DNA of 64,000 bases from Bacillus sp. 491mf (GTDB lineage Bacteria; Bacillota; Bacilli; Bacillales; Bacillaceae_G): positions 62,001 to 126,000 of the forward strand of contig NZ_FOLV01000005.1 in assembly GCF_900112415.1 (NCBI RefSeq). The letters run 5' to 3'. The first letter of the stretch is position 1. Every line of letters begins with the position of its first letter. Made by a program: the position numbers and the translations under genes. Positions 16,726 through 25,136 of the stretch are shown piece by piece. A model generated the notes under the pieces. It searched no databases, had not been told where the DNA came from, and saw only the letters and a program-made list of their open reading frames with translations.

Positions 16726-17361
16726 CTAGGTACTTTTTTTTATAATCTTTCCGATCGTACCTTTAACAAAACCACAAGCATTTGCCTCATCATAATCAAT
16801 GTGCATATACGTCTCATATGATGAACTAACCCGTATGACAACATCATCAAAAATTAATGGACGTTTTCCAAATACCTTTACTTGAACTATTTCACCATTT
16901 ACAACATTATTTTTCTTTGCGTCTTCTGGGGTCATATGAATGTGACGTTTCGCTACAATAACACCATGATTAAGATGTACAACATTTTTCCCTGTCGAAA
17001 GAACAATACCTGGTGTTCCGTCAAGTTGTCCGCTTTCTTTAATAGGAGCTTTAATTCCTAACGAAACTGCATCTGTTTGTGATATTTCAACTTGTGTCTG
17101 TTTTCGTTCTGGTCCTAATACCACTACATTATGAATAACTCCTTTTGGACCAATTAATGTTACACGCTCTCTACATACATATTGTCCAGGTTGAGATAAA
17201 TCTCTTAATTTAGTTAACTCGTATCCAGAACCGAATAATAAATCAATTGTAGTTCTACTTAAGTGCACGTGTCGGCCAGAAGCTTCAATTTCAATACATG
17301 TTTCTTTTTGTACACGTTTTAATATTTCATCTACGAGACTATCCATTAATTGATTGTTCAT
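16726..17361 (-). CDS. eutD: Phosphotransacylase EutD, PduL type
   Basis: 211 residues. Two metal-binding motifs are visible: ASGRHVHLS (about residues 28-36) and AKRHIHMTPEDA (about 137-148), the histidine pairs that bind zinc in PduL. This is the non-homologous PduL-type enzyme, not Pta. It converts acetyl-CoA and phosphate to acetyl phosphate and recycles CoA inside the compartment. The N-terminal helix NQLMDSLVDEILKRVQKE resembles an encapsulation peptide. It lies 14 bases after eutT. Confidence 0.93.
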   Translation of the reverse strand: MNNQLMDSLVDEILKRVQKETCIEIEASGRHVHLSRTTIDLLFGSGYELTKLRDLSQPGQYVCRERVTLIGPKGVIHNVVVLGPERKQTQVEISQTDAVSLGIKAPIKESGQLDGTPGIVLSTGKNVVHLNHGVIVAKRHIHMTPEDAKKNNVVNGEIVQVKVFGKRPLIFDDVVIRVSSSYETYMHIDYDEANACGFVKGTIGKIIKKST

Positions 17362-17375
17362 TGCTTCCTCCTGTT

Positions 17376-18134
17376 TTATTTGTATTTATTTGTCCGAACT
17401 TTAAACATCAGAATCCAAAAAAGAGACGATAAACGATTAAGTGCACGAATAATATCTTCGCGTTCAATCGCCCCATAATTATTTTTAAATGCTTCATAAC
17501 CAAGTAATTCTGTCTCTCGAGTAAGTGTTCGGAGCGAATTTAACATAATAACTGCTTCTCCCATTTCATAGCTAGGTTGAAAATGATCCAGACCAAAGTA
17601 TTTTTTCGGATGATGCGATTGTTCACGTAATTCTTTCTGTGTCATATTTAACAAAAAAAACTCTTCTACCGTTTCCCCTAATACTTCACATCGAACTAAG
17701 TTTCGAACAAACATCAAAATCTCCTCTAAATCCTTTGCAAGCTTTGGAAGACTTTGTTTCGTCGCTAAAATTTGCGCTTCTAAAATCTTCGCTTCTAGTG
17801 AATCAAGTTTCCCACGAAAAATAATCCGAGGATGATCTTTAAAAACTAATAAATTACCGTACAATTGTGTCATATGTTCTGGCTTTTCATCTAATGAACC
17901 ACCATAAATGGTCTGATAACGCATTTTCTTCTCTTTAGGTGTTTCCTTTACTTCATCATCTTTCTCTTCTTGCCTCTTTTCTTTAGCATAAGAAAGTTTA
18001 ATATGATGGTCGGATAAAAAACTTTTAGCAGAAGGTGTCAAAATAACTCCTTTTTGAACTTCATATACATCAATTTCTTTCAGATTTTGATCTTTAAAGT
18101 GCTTTCTTAAGTAACTTTCCGTAATAACAGCCAC
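17376..18134 (-). CDS. eutT: EutT, ATP:cob(I)alamin adenosyltransferase
   Basis: 252 residues if translated from GTG 18134, which has AAGGGATG seven bases upstream and gives MAVITESYLRKHF; the longer frame uses TTG 18164 without a good ribosome site. The N-terminal domain contains LTPSAKSFLSDHHIKL. The core has HMTQLYGNLLVFKDHPRIIFRGKLDSLEA and a C-terminal helical bundle. It makes adenosylcobalamin for EutBC. The HX11CCX2C metal motif of Salmonella EutT appears absent, as I recall for Listeria EutT. A stable hairpin separates it from eutM. Confidence 0.9.
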   Translation of the reverse strand: MAVITESYLRKHFKDQNLKEIDVYEVQKGVILTPSAKSFLSDHHIKLSYAKEKRQEEKDDEVKETPKEKKMRYQTIYGGSLDEKPEHMTQLYGNLLVFKDHPRIIFRGKLDSLEAKILEAQILATKQSLPKLAKDLEEILMFVRNLVRCEVLGETVEEFFLLNMTQKELREQSHHPKKYFGLDHFQPSYEMGEAVIMLNSLRTLTRETELLGYEAFKNNYGAIEREDIIRALNRLSSLFWILMFKVRTNKYK

Positions 18135-18214
18135 ACTTTCACATCCCTTAATAAGTGGTGCCAAGCTTTTGGTTACGATGAAATTATCAAACTAAATTTC
18201 AAGTTAGATAAGAG

Positions 18215-18242
18215 GGATGCAGATGGTTTTCCATCTGCATCC
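18215..18242. other. Perfect intercistronic hairpin between eutM and eutT
   Basis: GGATGCAGATGG and CCATCTGCATCC form a perfect 12-base stem with a four-base loop (AAAA on the transcript) ten bases after the eutM stop. No T run follows on the minus strand, so it is more likely an mRNA 3'-end stabiliser or partial terminator that raises shell protein EutM relative to the distal genes. Confidence 0.75.
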
Positions 18243-18251
18243 TAACTCTCA

Positions 18252-18536
18252 TTATTCTGCTGTTTTCGGTAAAATCGCATCTACTTCTGAATGTGGTCTT
18301 GGAATTACATGAACTGATAATAACTCTCCTACACGCTCAGCTGCTGCTGCACCTGCATCTGTTGCAGCTTTTACTGCACCAACATCACCTCGAACCATAA
18401 CAGTTACCAATCCAGCACCTACTTGTTCTTTACCAATTAATGTAACGTTTGCTGCTTTTACCATTGCATCTGCTGCTTCAATTGCTCCTACTAACCCTTT
18501 AGTTTCTACCATTCCTAATGCATTTGCGTTTGCCAT
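18252..18536 (-). CDS. eutM: EutM, major hexameric BMC shell protein
   Basis: 94 residues, a canonical single BMC domain. It starts [27 protein letters not shown] and ends with [16 protein letters not shown], matching EutM/PduA/PduJ facets. Hexamers tile the shell and their central pore probably passes ethanolamine. It has GGAGG before ATG 18536. The hairpin downstream may protect its mRNA, fitting a need for high abundance. Confidence 0.97.
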   Translation of the reverse strand: MANANALGMVETKGLVGAIEAADAMVKAANVTLIGKEQVGAGLVTVMVRGDVGAVKAATDAGAAAAERVGELLSVHVIPRPHSEVDAILPKTAE

Positions 18537-18574
18537 AATATAATTCCTCCTAATTAAATGTTTTTATAATAAAA

Positions 18575-20041
18575 TTAATTAATCTTTTCTAAAATACGTT
18601 GCACAATCATGTTAATAAGCTCTTCATTTTCATTTAAGTTTGTTGTTTTTTCTTCTAGAATAGGTGTATTCTCTTGCAGATCCTCTAACTCTCTTACACC
18701 ATATGCAATTCTTCTTACATTAAATAAATTTTCCGGTCCAATATTATCCGATGTCGAACTTCCACCTACTGCTCCGCAACCGAGTGTTAACGCTGGAACT
18801 AAATTTGTCGTTGCACCAATTCCTCCTAATGCTCCGGACGTATTCACTAGTAAACGAGATACTGGTTTTTTTAACGCAAATTCACGAATTACTTCTTCAT
18901 TCTCAGAATGAATGATAAGCGTATGCCCTGCACCTTCATTATGTAAAATTTCAATGCAGCGATCACATGCAGATTCCCAATCTTTTTCTGTATAAAATGC
19001 TAGAATTGGTGCTAATTTTTCTCGAGAATAAGGAACATTGCTTCCAACATGAGTTTCTTCTGCAATTAAAACTCTTGCACTTGTAGGTATATTTAACTTT
19101 GCTAATGACGCAATGTGTTCCACACTTTTTCCGACAATTTGAGGATTCATCGAACCATTCGCACGCATAATAAATTCCGATAATTTTTCACTTTCTTCTT
19201 TAGATAGGAAGTAAGCACCTTGTTTCTTTAACTCTTCCATAACAACTTGTTTGCTGCATTCTTCCACAACAATGGATTGTTCAGATGCACAAATTGTTCC
19301 GTTATCAAACGTTTTAGAATCTAAAATTCGTTTGACAGCCAAAGGAATATTTGCACTCTTTTCAATGAAAGCTGGGCCATTGCCCGGGCCCACACCAATG
19401 GCTGGTGTTCCAGATGAATACGCCGCTTTAACCATTGGAGTCCCACCTGTAGCTAAAATGAGATTAGTATCTTTATGCTTCATTAATTCGTTCGTTCCTT
19501 GAACTGTTGGAACAGTCATACAGCTAATTGCTCCATCAGGACAACCAACTTGTTTCGCAGCTTCATTAATTATTTTCACCGTTTCTAAAATACACTTTAA
19601 TGCATTAGGATGAGGTGAAAACACAATACTATTGCCTGCTTTCAGTGAAATTATTGCTTTATACAGCACTGTTGATGTTGGATTTGTTGATGGAATTAAT
19701 CCCGCTATTACTCCAACAGGAACAGCTACCTCCATGATCTTCGTCTCTTTATCATCACTTATAATTCCTACTGTTCTCATGTCTTTCACTGATTCGTAAA
19801 CATGCTTTGATGCAAAACTATTTTTGAGAATCTTATCTTGCCAACGACCAAAACCTGTTTCCTCATTCGCCATTTTCGCTAATTTTTCTCGATGTTTATA
19901 ACCAGCATCTGCGATAGCTTTCACAATTGTATTAATGTTCTCTTGCGACATAGTCGCTAATTTTTGCTGTGCACTTTTTGCTTTTTTGACCAAATGACGT
20001 ACTTCTTGGATAGATCTTAAATCTTTATCATATATCTCCAT
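18575..20041 (-). CDS. eutE: EutE, CoA-acylating acetaldehyde dehydrogenase
   Basis: 488 residues of the aldehyde dehydrogenase fold. The catalytic cysteine is in NGTICASEQSIVVEE (about residue 260), with the NAD-binding segments PVGVIAGLIPSTNPTSTVLYK and GVGPGNGPAFIE. It oxidises acetaldehyde to acetyl-CoA inside the compartment. The C-terminal tail NENEELINMIVQRILEKI looks like an encapsulation peptide, here at the end and not at the start. Its ATG shares one base with the stop codon of the preceding BMC gene. Confidence 0.96.
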   Translation of the reverse strand: MEIYDKDLRSIQEVRHLVKKAKSAQQKLATMSQENINTIVKAIADAGYKHREKLAKMANEETGFGRWQDKILKNSFASKHVYESVKDMRTVGIISDDKETKIMEVAVPVGVIAGLIPSTNPTSTVLYKAIISLKAGNSIVFSPHPNALKCILETVKIINEAAKQVGCPDGAISCMTVPTVQGTNELMKHKDTNLILATGGTPMVKAAYSSGTPAIGVGPGNGPAFIEKSANIPLAVKRILDSKTFDNGTICASEQSIVVEECSKQVVMEELKKQGAYFLSKEESEKLSEFIMRANGSMNPQIVGKSVEHIASLAKLNIPTSARVLIAEETHVGSNVPYSREKLAPILAFYTEKDWESACDRCIEILHNEGAGHTLIIHSENEEVIREFALKKPVSRLLVNTSGALGGIGATTNLVPALTLGCGAVGGSSTSDNIGPENLFNVRRIAYGVRELEDLQENTPILEEKTTNLNENEELINMIVQRILEKIN

Positions 20042-20595
20042 TATTTATCCTCCCCCCTATTACATTGTTGAATTGCGTCAATCAACTGTTCTTTTTTTGC
20101 ATACTTTATTTGGCTTTTTGGTATATTAGATATATCTAGCTTGTAAGCAAGTTTTCTTAATTCAACTAACTTCATTTGTTGAAAAGATGGTACCTTTCTC
20201 TCGGAAACTACTGCTATTTCGCTAGTATTAGGTACTTGCACACTTTCATTCTCCTGTGCTTCTTCTATTTTTTGATACGAATCAACAACCTCTTGTATTT
20301 GCTCTTCTATATAACTAGTAGGCTCGTCTTTAATCATTTTGTGTAATTCTTCATGTAATCGTGCAATTACATGGCTCGTTATTAGTACGCCCAGTTTTTT
20401 AGCAGCTTCTTCCCCTGCTTCCACAGCAGCTTGAATTGCGCCAACATCTCCTGTTAATTGAACAGTAACAAGCCCACCTTTTATTACTTCACAGCGTATC
20501 AATGTGACATTTGCTGCTTTCAATGCTGTGTCAGCGGCTTGAACTGCACCTAAATATCCGCGAACTTCAATGAGACCTAACGCTTGATTTTCCAT
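20041..20595 (-). CDS. BMC shell protein with C-terminal Rho_N/SAP-like domain (EutK-like role)
   Basis: 184 residues. Residues ~1-93 are a BMC domain (ALGLIEVRGYLGAVQAADTALKAANV ... HVIARLHEELH). A flexible acidic linker (~94-140) leads to SFQQMKLVELRKLAYKLDISN and AKKEQLIDAIQQC at the end, a pattern typical of the small helix-turn-helix Rho N-terminal/SAP fold. E. coli EutK also joins a BMC domain to a small nucleic-acid-binding-type domain, so this may be a functional counterpart with a different fold. Cargo or RNA/DNA attachment is possible. It lies between eutL and eutE with a one-base overlap to eutE. Confidence 0.85.
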   Translation of the reverse strand: MENQALGLIEVRGYLGAVQAADTALKAANVTLIRCEVIKGGLVTVQLTGDVGAIQAAVEAGEEAAKKLGVLITSHVIARLHEELHKMIKDEPTSYIEEQIQEVVDSYQKIEEAQENESVQVPNTSEIAVVSERKVPSFQQMKLVELRKLAYKLDISNIPKSQIKYAKKEQLIDAIQQCNRGEDK

Positions 20596-20609
20596 CTATT
20601 ATCAACACC

Positions 20610-21263
20610 TTAATAGCTCGTTGGATTATCAGCTACATATTGTACTGCTGTTGCAAAGGCATCACATGCTGCTTTGCAAGCAGATTGGCTACCTGTTAAT
20701 AATGCCCCGCCAAAATTCGTTTCAGAAGGAGGACCAAAGAAAGCTCCTATACTTACATCCGCTGCTTTTAATGCTGCATCTAGGGCATACATCGCTTCAA
20801 GAGGAGGTGCAATTAAATAGGCAATTGCTTCACCTTCTTTGACATTGGCTACCTCTGATAAATAAGTACCTGTACGTGAAACACAATGTGCAAAGTAAGT
20901 AATAGAATCATCGTCATTTGCACTAACAAAATGAGCACCGCTCTCCATGAAATCAACAACTGCATTTAATCCACTTTTTACTTCTGCTGGACTTGGCCCA
21001 GCCAAAATACCAATTACTTCACCTGCAAGTTTCGTAGAGGCATTAGCAGATCCCGCAAACATACTCTTTGCATATACAACATCTACCTCTGCTGATTTAG
21101 TAGCTTCATCTAAAGCGGTATATGTCACATCATCAATATCTGCGGTAATAATTCCTAAACTTTTTTGGTGAGACTTGAGCTTAAGCTTTTCTGCCATATC
21201 AGGACTTACGTTCGAAATTAATTTAATACTTAAAACGGTTGCGCGAATTGGCTCGTTCTTCAT
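20610..21263 (-). CDS. eutL: EutL, trimeric tandem-BMC shell protein
   Basis: 217 residues, close to the 219 of E. coli EutL. It contains two circularly permuted BMC domains, with diagnostic segments LKSHQKSLGIITADIDDVTYTALDEATKSA, FAGSANASTKLAGEVIG and FFGPPSETNFGGALLTGSQSACKAACDAF. EutL trimers have a gated central pore. It lies 14 bases after eutC and before the BMC-Rho_N protein. Confidence 0.96.
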   Translation of the reverse strand: MKNEPIRATVLSIKLISNVSPDMAEKLKLKSHQKSLGIITADIDDVTYTALDEATKSAEVDVVYAKSMFAGSANASTKLAGEVIGILAGPSPAEVKSGLNAVVDFMESGAHFVSANDDDSITYFAHCVSRTGTYLSEVANVKEGEAIAYLIAPPLEAMYALDAALKAADVSIGAFFGPPSETNFGGALLTGSQSACKAACDAFATAVQYVADNPTSY

Positions 21264-21279
21264 AAATTGCCCTCCATTC

Positions 21280-22167
21280 TTATAGCTTTAAATCAATACC
21301 TGATGCTTTCTTATCAATCATTGTTTTAATAAGCTCTGCAATGTGTGCTCCTGCTTCTACTGGAGGTGTACCACCTTGATGAATATTGGAGATTACCGTG
21401 CGTCTTGCTTCTGGCATCCCTACTGTTGGTTTATATGCAATGTAAGCACTCATAGATTCAGCTGTTACAAGTCCTGGACGTTCACCTACTAATAAGCACA
21501 CTACGTCCGCTTCCGTTGCTTCACCGATAACATCCATTGATGGTACACGACAATGTTTGACGAAGATAATTTCACCAAGCTCAATACCATACATCGTTAG
21601 TCCTTGCTTTATTGCCGGTAAAATATCACGAAGATTCGCTTCAATTGCAGCTGAACTTAATCCATCACCAACAACAATTTGTACTTTTGCACCTTTTGTT
21701 GCATTTAGCTTTATCTTATCAATTGCGTCTTTTGGAAATTGCCGTCCCAAATCAGGTCTTGTTAAATATTCATCCTTATCCTGACAGAGTGTATTTACAC
21801 TTATAAGTTCCATTTCTTTTACAAAATCTTCCGATACATAAGAAAATACTGCATCTTGTGCAGTTGCATGATCTGCACGGAAACGTAATGAAGTAGTTGT
21901 TTTATAGCGAGGTCCAGCACGCCAAATTCCAATACGGGCTGACGTTTTTTCCTTCATTTTTAAATACCCTTCTCGATCCTCAGGATCTGGAACTAAAAGT
22001 TGTTTCTTAATATCAATTTTTGTGATATCTGCTAAATATTCATCACTCACTTGAAGTTCATCTGCTACTTGTTCGGTAATGCCTTCAATAGCTTCATCTT
22101 TTTTATCCCCTATCATCTCAGATAAAATATTTTCAATCATAAACTTCAAATCTTTTTCATTCACCAT
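21280..22167 (-). CDS. eutC: Ethanolamine ammonia-lyase small subunit
   Basis: 295 residues. Core motifs are [31 protein letters not shown] and [17 protein letters not shown], and the end contains [19 protein letters not shown]. With EutB it forms the adenosylcobalamin-dependent lyase that cleaves ethanolamine to acetaldehyde and ammonia. The N-terminal helix [20 protein letters not shown] is a likely encapsulation peptide. AAGGAGGAAG precedes ATG 22167. Confidence 0.97.
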   Translation of the reverse strand: MVNEKDLKFMIENILSEMIGDKKDEAIEGITEQVADELQVSDEYLADITKIDIKKQLLVPDPEDREGYLKMKEKTSARIGIWRAGPRYKTTTSLRFRADHATAQDAVFSYVSEDFVKEMELISVNTLCQDKDEYLTRPDLGRQFPKDAIDKIKLNATKGAKVQIVVGDGLSSAAIEANLRDILPAIKQGLTMYGIELGEIIFVKHCRVPSMDVIGEATEADVVCLLVGERPGLVTAESMSAYIAYKPTVGMPEARRTVISNIHQGGTPPVEAGAHIAELIKTMIDKKASGIDLKL

Positions 22168-22185
22168 TAACTCTTCCTCCTTCCT

Positions 22186-23550
22186 TTATTTTAAAAATAC
22201 AGATGCATCTCCAGCTTTTTTCGTTAGTTTCCCATTTTCAATAAAGCCCATCTTTTCCATCCATTGCTCAAATTCTCTAATTGGGCGTAATCCTAATAAT
22301 TCACGTAAAGTCGCTATATCATGATGACCTGTACATTGATAATTCAACATAATATCGTCTCCATGAGGAATTCCCATAAAGAAATTACATCCTGCAGTTG
22401 ATAGTAAAACAGCTAAATTTTCAATATCATTTTGATCAGCCTTCATATGATTCGTATAGCAAGCATCACAACCCATAGGGATTCCGGTTAATTTACCCAT
22501 AAAATGGTCCTCAAGACCTGCCCGAATAACCTGTTTAGAGTCATATAAAAACTCAGGGCCAATAAAACCAACTACTGTATTAACTAAAAATGGATCATAT
22601 TTTTTCGCAAACCCATAACAACGTGCTTCCATTGTTACTTGATCTACTCCGTGATGTGCTTCTGAAGATAATTCAGAGCCTTGTCCTGTTTCAAAATACA
22701 TTACGTTTGGTCCTGCTGTTACTCCTTCTTTTAATGCTAATTGACGCGCTTCTTCGATTGTCGCTGCATTAAAACCGAACGCTTCATTTCCTTTTTGTGA
22801 CCCCGCAATGGATTGGAAAATCAAACCGCTTGGAGCACCATTTCGAATTGCTTCCATCTGTGTTGTTACGTGTGCTAATACACATGTTTGCGTCGGAATA
22901 TCCCATTTTTCTCTAAAATCTTCAAATCTCTTTAAAACTCGGGTTACACTTTCCGCTGAATCATCAACTGGGTTTAACCCTATAACTGCATCTCCTACTC
23001 CAAATGTTAAACCTTCCATTACTGACGCTATGATTCCATCTGGATCATCAGTTGGATGATTCGGTTGTAACCTAGCAGATAACGTACCTTTTCGTCCAAT
23101 TGTTGTATTAGCATGTGCCGTAATTCGAATCTTTCTTGCACCGTAAATTAAGTCTAAATTTGACATAATTTTTGCAACAGCTGCCACCATTTCAGCTGTT
23201 AAACCTCTTGCAACCCGTTTAATATCTGCTTCCGTTGTATTTTCATTTAATATCCATTCACGTAGTTCTTCGACTGTCCAATTTTTTATTTCATTATAAA
23301 TACGCTCATTTACCTGGTCTTGGATAATCCGTGTTACTTCATCCTTTTCATAAGGAACAACTGGATTGTTACGTAGGTCTGCTAATGTCAGATTAGATAA
23401 AACTACTTTTGCCGCAACACGTTCTTCTGCTGAAGTAGCCGCTAGTCCCGCTAATTTATCACCGGATTTTTCTTCATTTGCTTTTGCTAATACGTCAATA
23501 ATTGATGTAAATTGATACATATGACCAAATAATTTTGTTTTTAAAATCAC
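22186..23550 (-). CDS. eutB: Ethanolamine ammonia-lyase large subunit
   Basis: 454 residues from GTG 23550, which has AAGGAGG seven bases upstream and gives the family-typical start ILKTKLFGHMYQF; the longer frame to 23568 overlaps that ribosome site. E. coli EutB has 453 residues. The (beta/alpha)8 barrel carries family segments such as IVGLNPV-like VIGLNPVDDS, GAPSGLIFQSIAGSQKGN and GCDACYTNHMKADQND. It holds the active site that uses adenosylcobalamin. It lies between eutA and eutC. Confidence 0.97.
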   Translation of the reverse strand: MILKTKLFGHMYQFTSIIDVLAKANEEKSGDKLAGLAATSAEERVAAKVVLSNLTLADLRNNPVVPYEKDEVTRIIQDQVNERIYNEIKNWTVEELREWILNENTTEADIKRVARGLTAEMVAAVAKIMSNLDLIYGARKIRITAHANTTIGRKGTLSARLQPNHPTDDPDGIIASVMEGLTFGVGDAVIGLNPVDDSAESVTRVLKRFEDFREKWDIPTQTCVLAHVTTQMEAIRNGAPSGLIFQSIAGSQKGNEAFGFNAATIEEARQLALKEGVTAGPNVMYFETGQGSELSSEAHHGVDQVTMEARCYGFAKKYDPFLVNTVVGFIGPEFLYDSKQVIRAGLEDHFMGKLTGIPMGCDACYTNHMKADQNDIENLAVLLSTAGCNFFMGIPHGDDIMLNYQCTGHHDIATLRELLGLRPIREFEQWMEKMGFIENGKLTKKAGDASVFLK

Positions 23551-23579
23551 AAAAGCTCCTCCTTCCATCTATCTCCTAA

Positions 23580-25010
23580 TTAATTGAAAACTAATGTTTT
23601 AATAACTACTGGCAAAACTTTACCGTTTGCTATCGGTTTACCAATATCGATATAATCACCGTTTTCTACTTGAATACTATCAATACATACAACTTCTTTT
23701 TTGCGATCCATTAATGCATACAATGTTTGTCCAAGTACTTTTGCTATATCGTGCCGTACAATAACTACGAGTGGATACTCCTTTTTCAGAAGTTCCTGCA
23801 TTCCTTGTACAATGCCTTTCGCATACTCCTGAATGTCTTGGAAACAAGGATTTTTCTTTCCTTCAAAAGCAATAGCAACTTTTTGTAGATCGTTTTCTAC
23901 TTTGTACCAATTTATCTTCTCGCAAATAGCTTTTGCCATTGCTTCCCCAGAACCATTTTCATCATCAAATGAAAGCTTTAGTATTGGAATATTTTTCAAT
24001 GGAAATGCGTCATCCGTATACGTAATCGTACTTCCGCTAACTTCTGTCGTATGGGATCCCGCTCCTACTACGGTAGCTCTAATCGTTTCATCCGCCTTAA
24101 CAACATTGAAACGGTGCATCAAAGCTGAATCAGCAATTGCTTTTCCAAGTAAAATTCCAATGTCTCCATAGCGGAAAACATCTTCATTTGTTTCATAGTA
24201 AATATAATCTGCTACACCTCCGGAGAATGATATGCATGAGATTTCATCTTGAAGCTTTAATCCTTTATTCGTAACAATCGCATCATAATAATGACTTCGC
24301 TCATGAATACCAACACTTTCTTCTAGCAGTTTTACCATATCTTGAATGATCGGCTTAAGTTTATTTGGCATTGCCGTTTGGCCAAGTGCTATATCATATC
24401 CTTTTTGCATAATAAGTTGTTGAAGCTTTGGTGATATGTATGTTATTTCGTGAGTGGATGGATGTACTTTAATTAACCTGCCACCAATATCTAGACATCC
24501 AGTGTCCTTTAGTTCTCCATGGGCAAATAATGCTAAATTACTCGTTCCACCCCCAATGTCCATATTTACAACGGAAGTAGAATGTTCCTTGGAATAACTA
24601 TGTATGCCAGCTCCCTTTGCAGCAATAATACTTTCTAAATCTGGACCGGCTGTCGCAACGACAAAATCACCCGCAAAACCACTTAATGTTAAAAGGACAT
24701 CATTTGCATTTTCTTTCCTTACTGTTTCCCCTGTAATTATTACTGCTCCAGTCCGAATCTCTTCCTTTTTGATTCCTGCTTTTGCATATTGTTCTTCTAC
24801 AAATGCTTTTATTTGATTGGCATCAATTTTCTTATTTGAAAGAAAAGGTGTGAAGCATATATCGCTTTTATAAACAACCTCTTTCTCACTGATAACAATA
24901 CGTGGAACTGAAAAAGAAGAAGCCATATTTTGGACATGAAGTTTTGATAGTACAAGTTGTGTTGTAGATGTTCCAATATCAATGCCAACACTTAATAATG
25001 TTTCTTTCAT
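23580..25010 (-). CDS. eutA: EutA, reactivating factor for ethanolamine ammonia-lyase
   Basis: 476 residues with an actin/Hsp70-like ATPase fold. The phosphate-binding motif VGIDIGTSTTQLV is near the N-terminus and NMDIGGGTSNLALF at about residue 150. EutA exchanges damaged cobalamin in inactivated EutBC. Expression is gated by a leader with two hairpins and a terminator (25045-25132), so it and the genes after it need EutV antitermination. GGGGGTG precedes the ATG. Confidence 0.95.
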   Translation of the reverse strand: MKETLLSVGIDIGTSTTQLVLSKLHVQNMASSFSVPRIVISEKEVVYKSDICFTPFLSNKKIDANQIKAFVEEQYAKAGIKKEEIRTGAVIITGETVRKENANDVLLTLSGFAGDFVVATAGPDLESIIAAKGAGIHSYSKEHSTSVVNMDIGGGTSNLALFAHGELKDTGCLDIGGRLIKVHPSTHEITYISPKLQQLIMQKGYDIALGQTAMPNKLKPIIQDMVKLLEESVGIHERSHYYDAIVTNKGLKLQDEISCISFSGGVADYIYYETNEDVFRYGDIGILLGKAIADSALMHRFNVVKADETIRATVVGAGSHTTEVSGSTITYTDDAFPLKNIPILKLSFDDENGSGEAMAKAICEKINWYKVENDLQKVAIAFEGKKNPCFQDIQEYAKGIVQGMQELLKKEYPLVVIVRHDIAKVLGQTLYALMDRKKEVVCIDSIQVENGDYIDIGKPIANGKVLPVVIKTLVFN

Positions 25011-25044
25011 TTTTTCACCCCCATCGCGTTATATAAGAGAAAAC

Positions 25045-25132
25045 AAAAAGGCTTAAAGTTATAAATATCCCATAACCATTGGAATTTATAACCTTAAGCC
25101 TCTTTGCTTAATTCTTTCTACAACGTTGTAGA
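25045..25132 (-). promoter_or_regulatory. EutV (ANTAR) antitermination leader before eutA
   Basis: On the minus strand hairpin P1 (25117-25132) is TCTAC-AACGTT-GTAGA and P2 (25094-25111) is TTAAGC-AAAGAG-GCTTAA. Both six-base loops have A at position 1 and G at position 4, the known ANTAR recognition rule. The 3' half of P2 is also the start of a long terminator stem (GGCTTAAGGTTATAAAT with ATTTATAACTTTAAGCC) ending in a T5 run. Phospho-EutV binding would hold P1-P2 and prevent the terminator. Confidence 0.9.
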
Positions 25133-25136
25133 TCTG

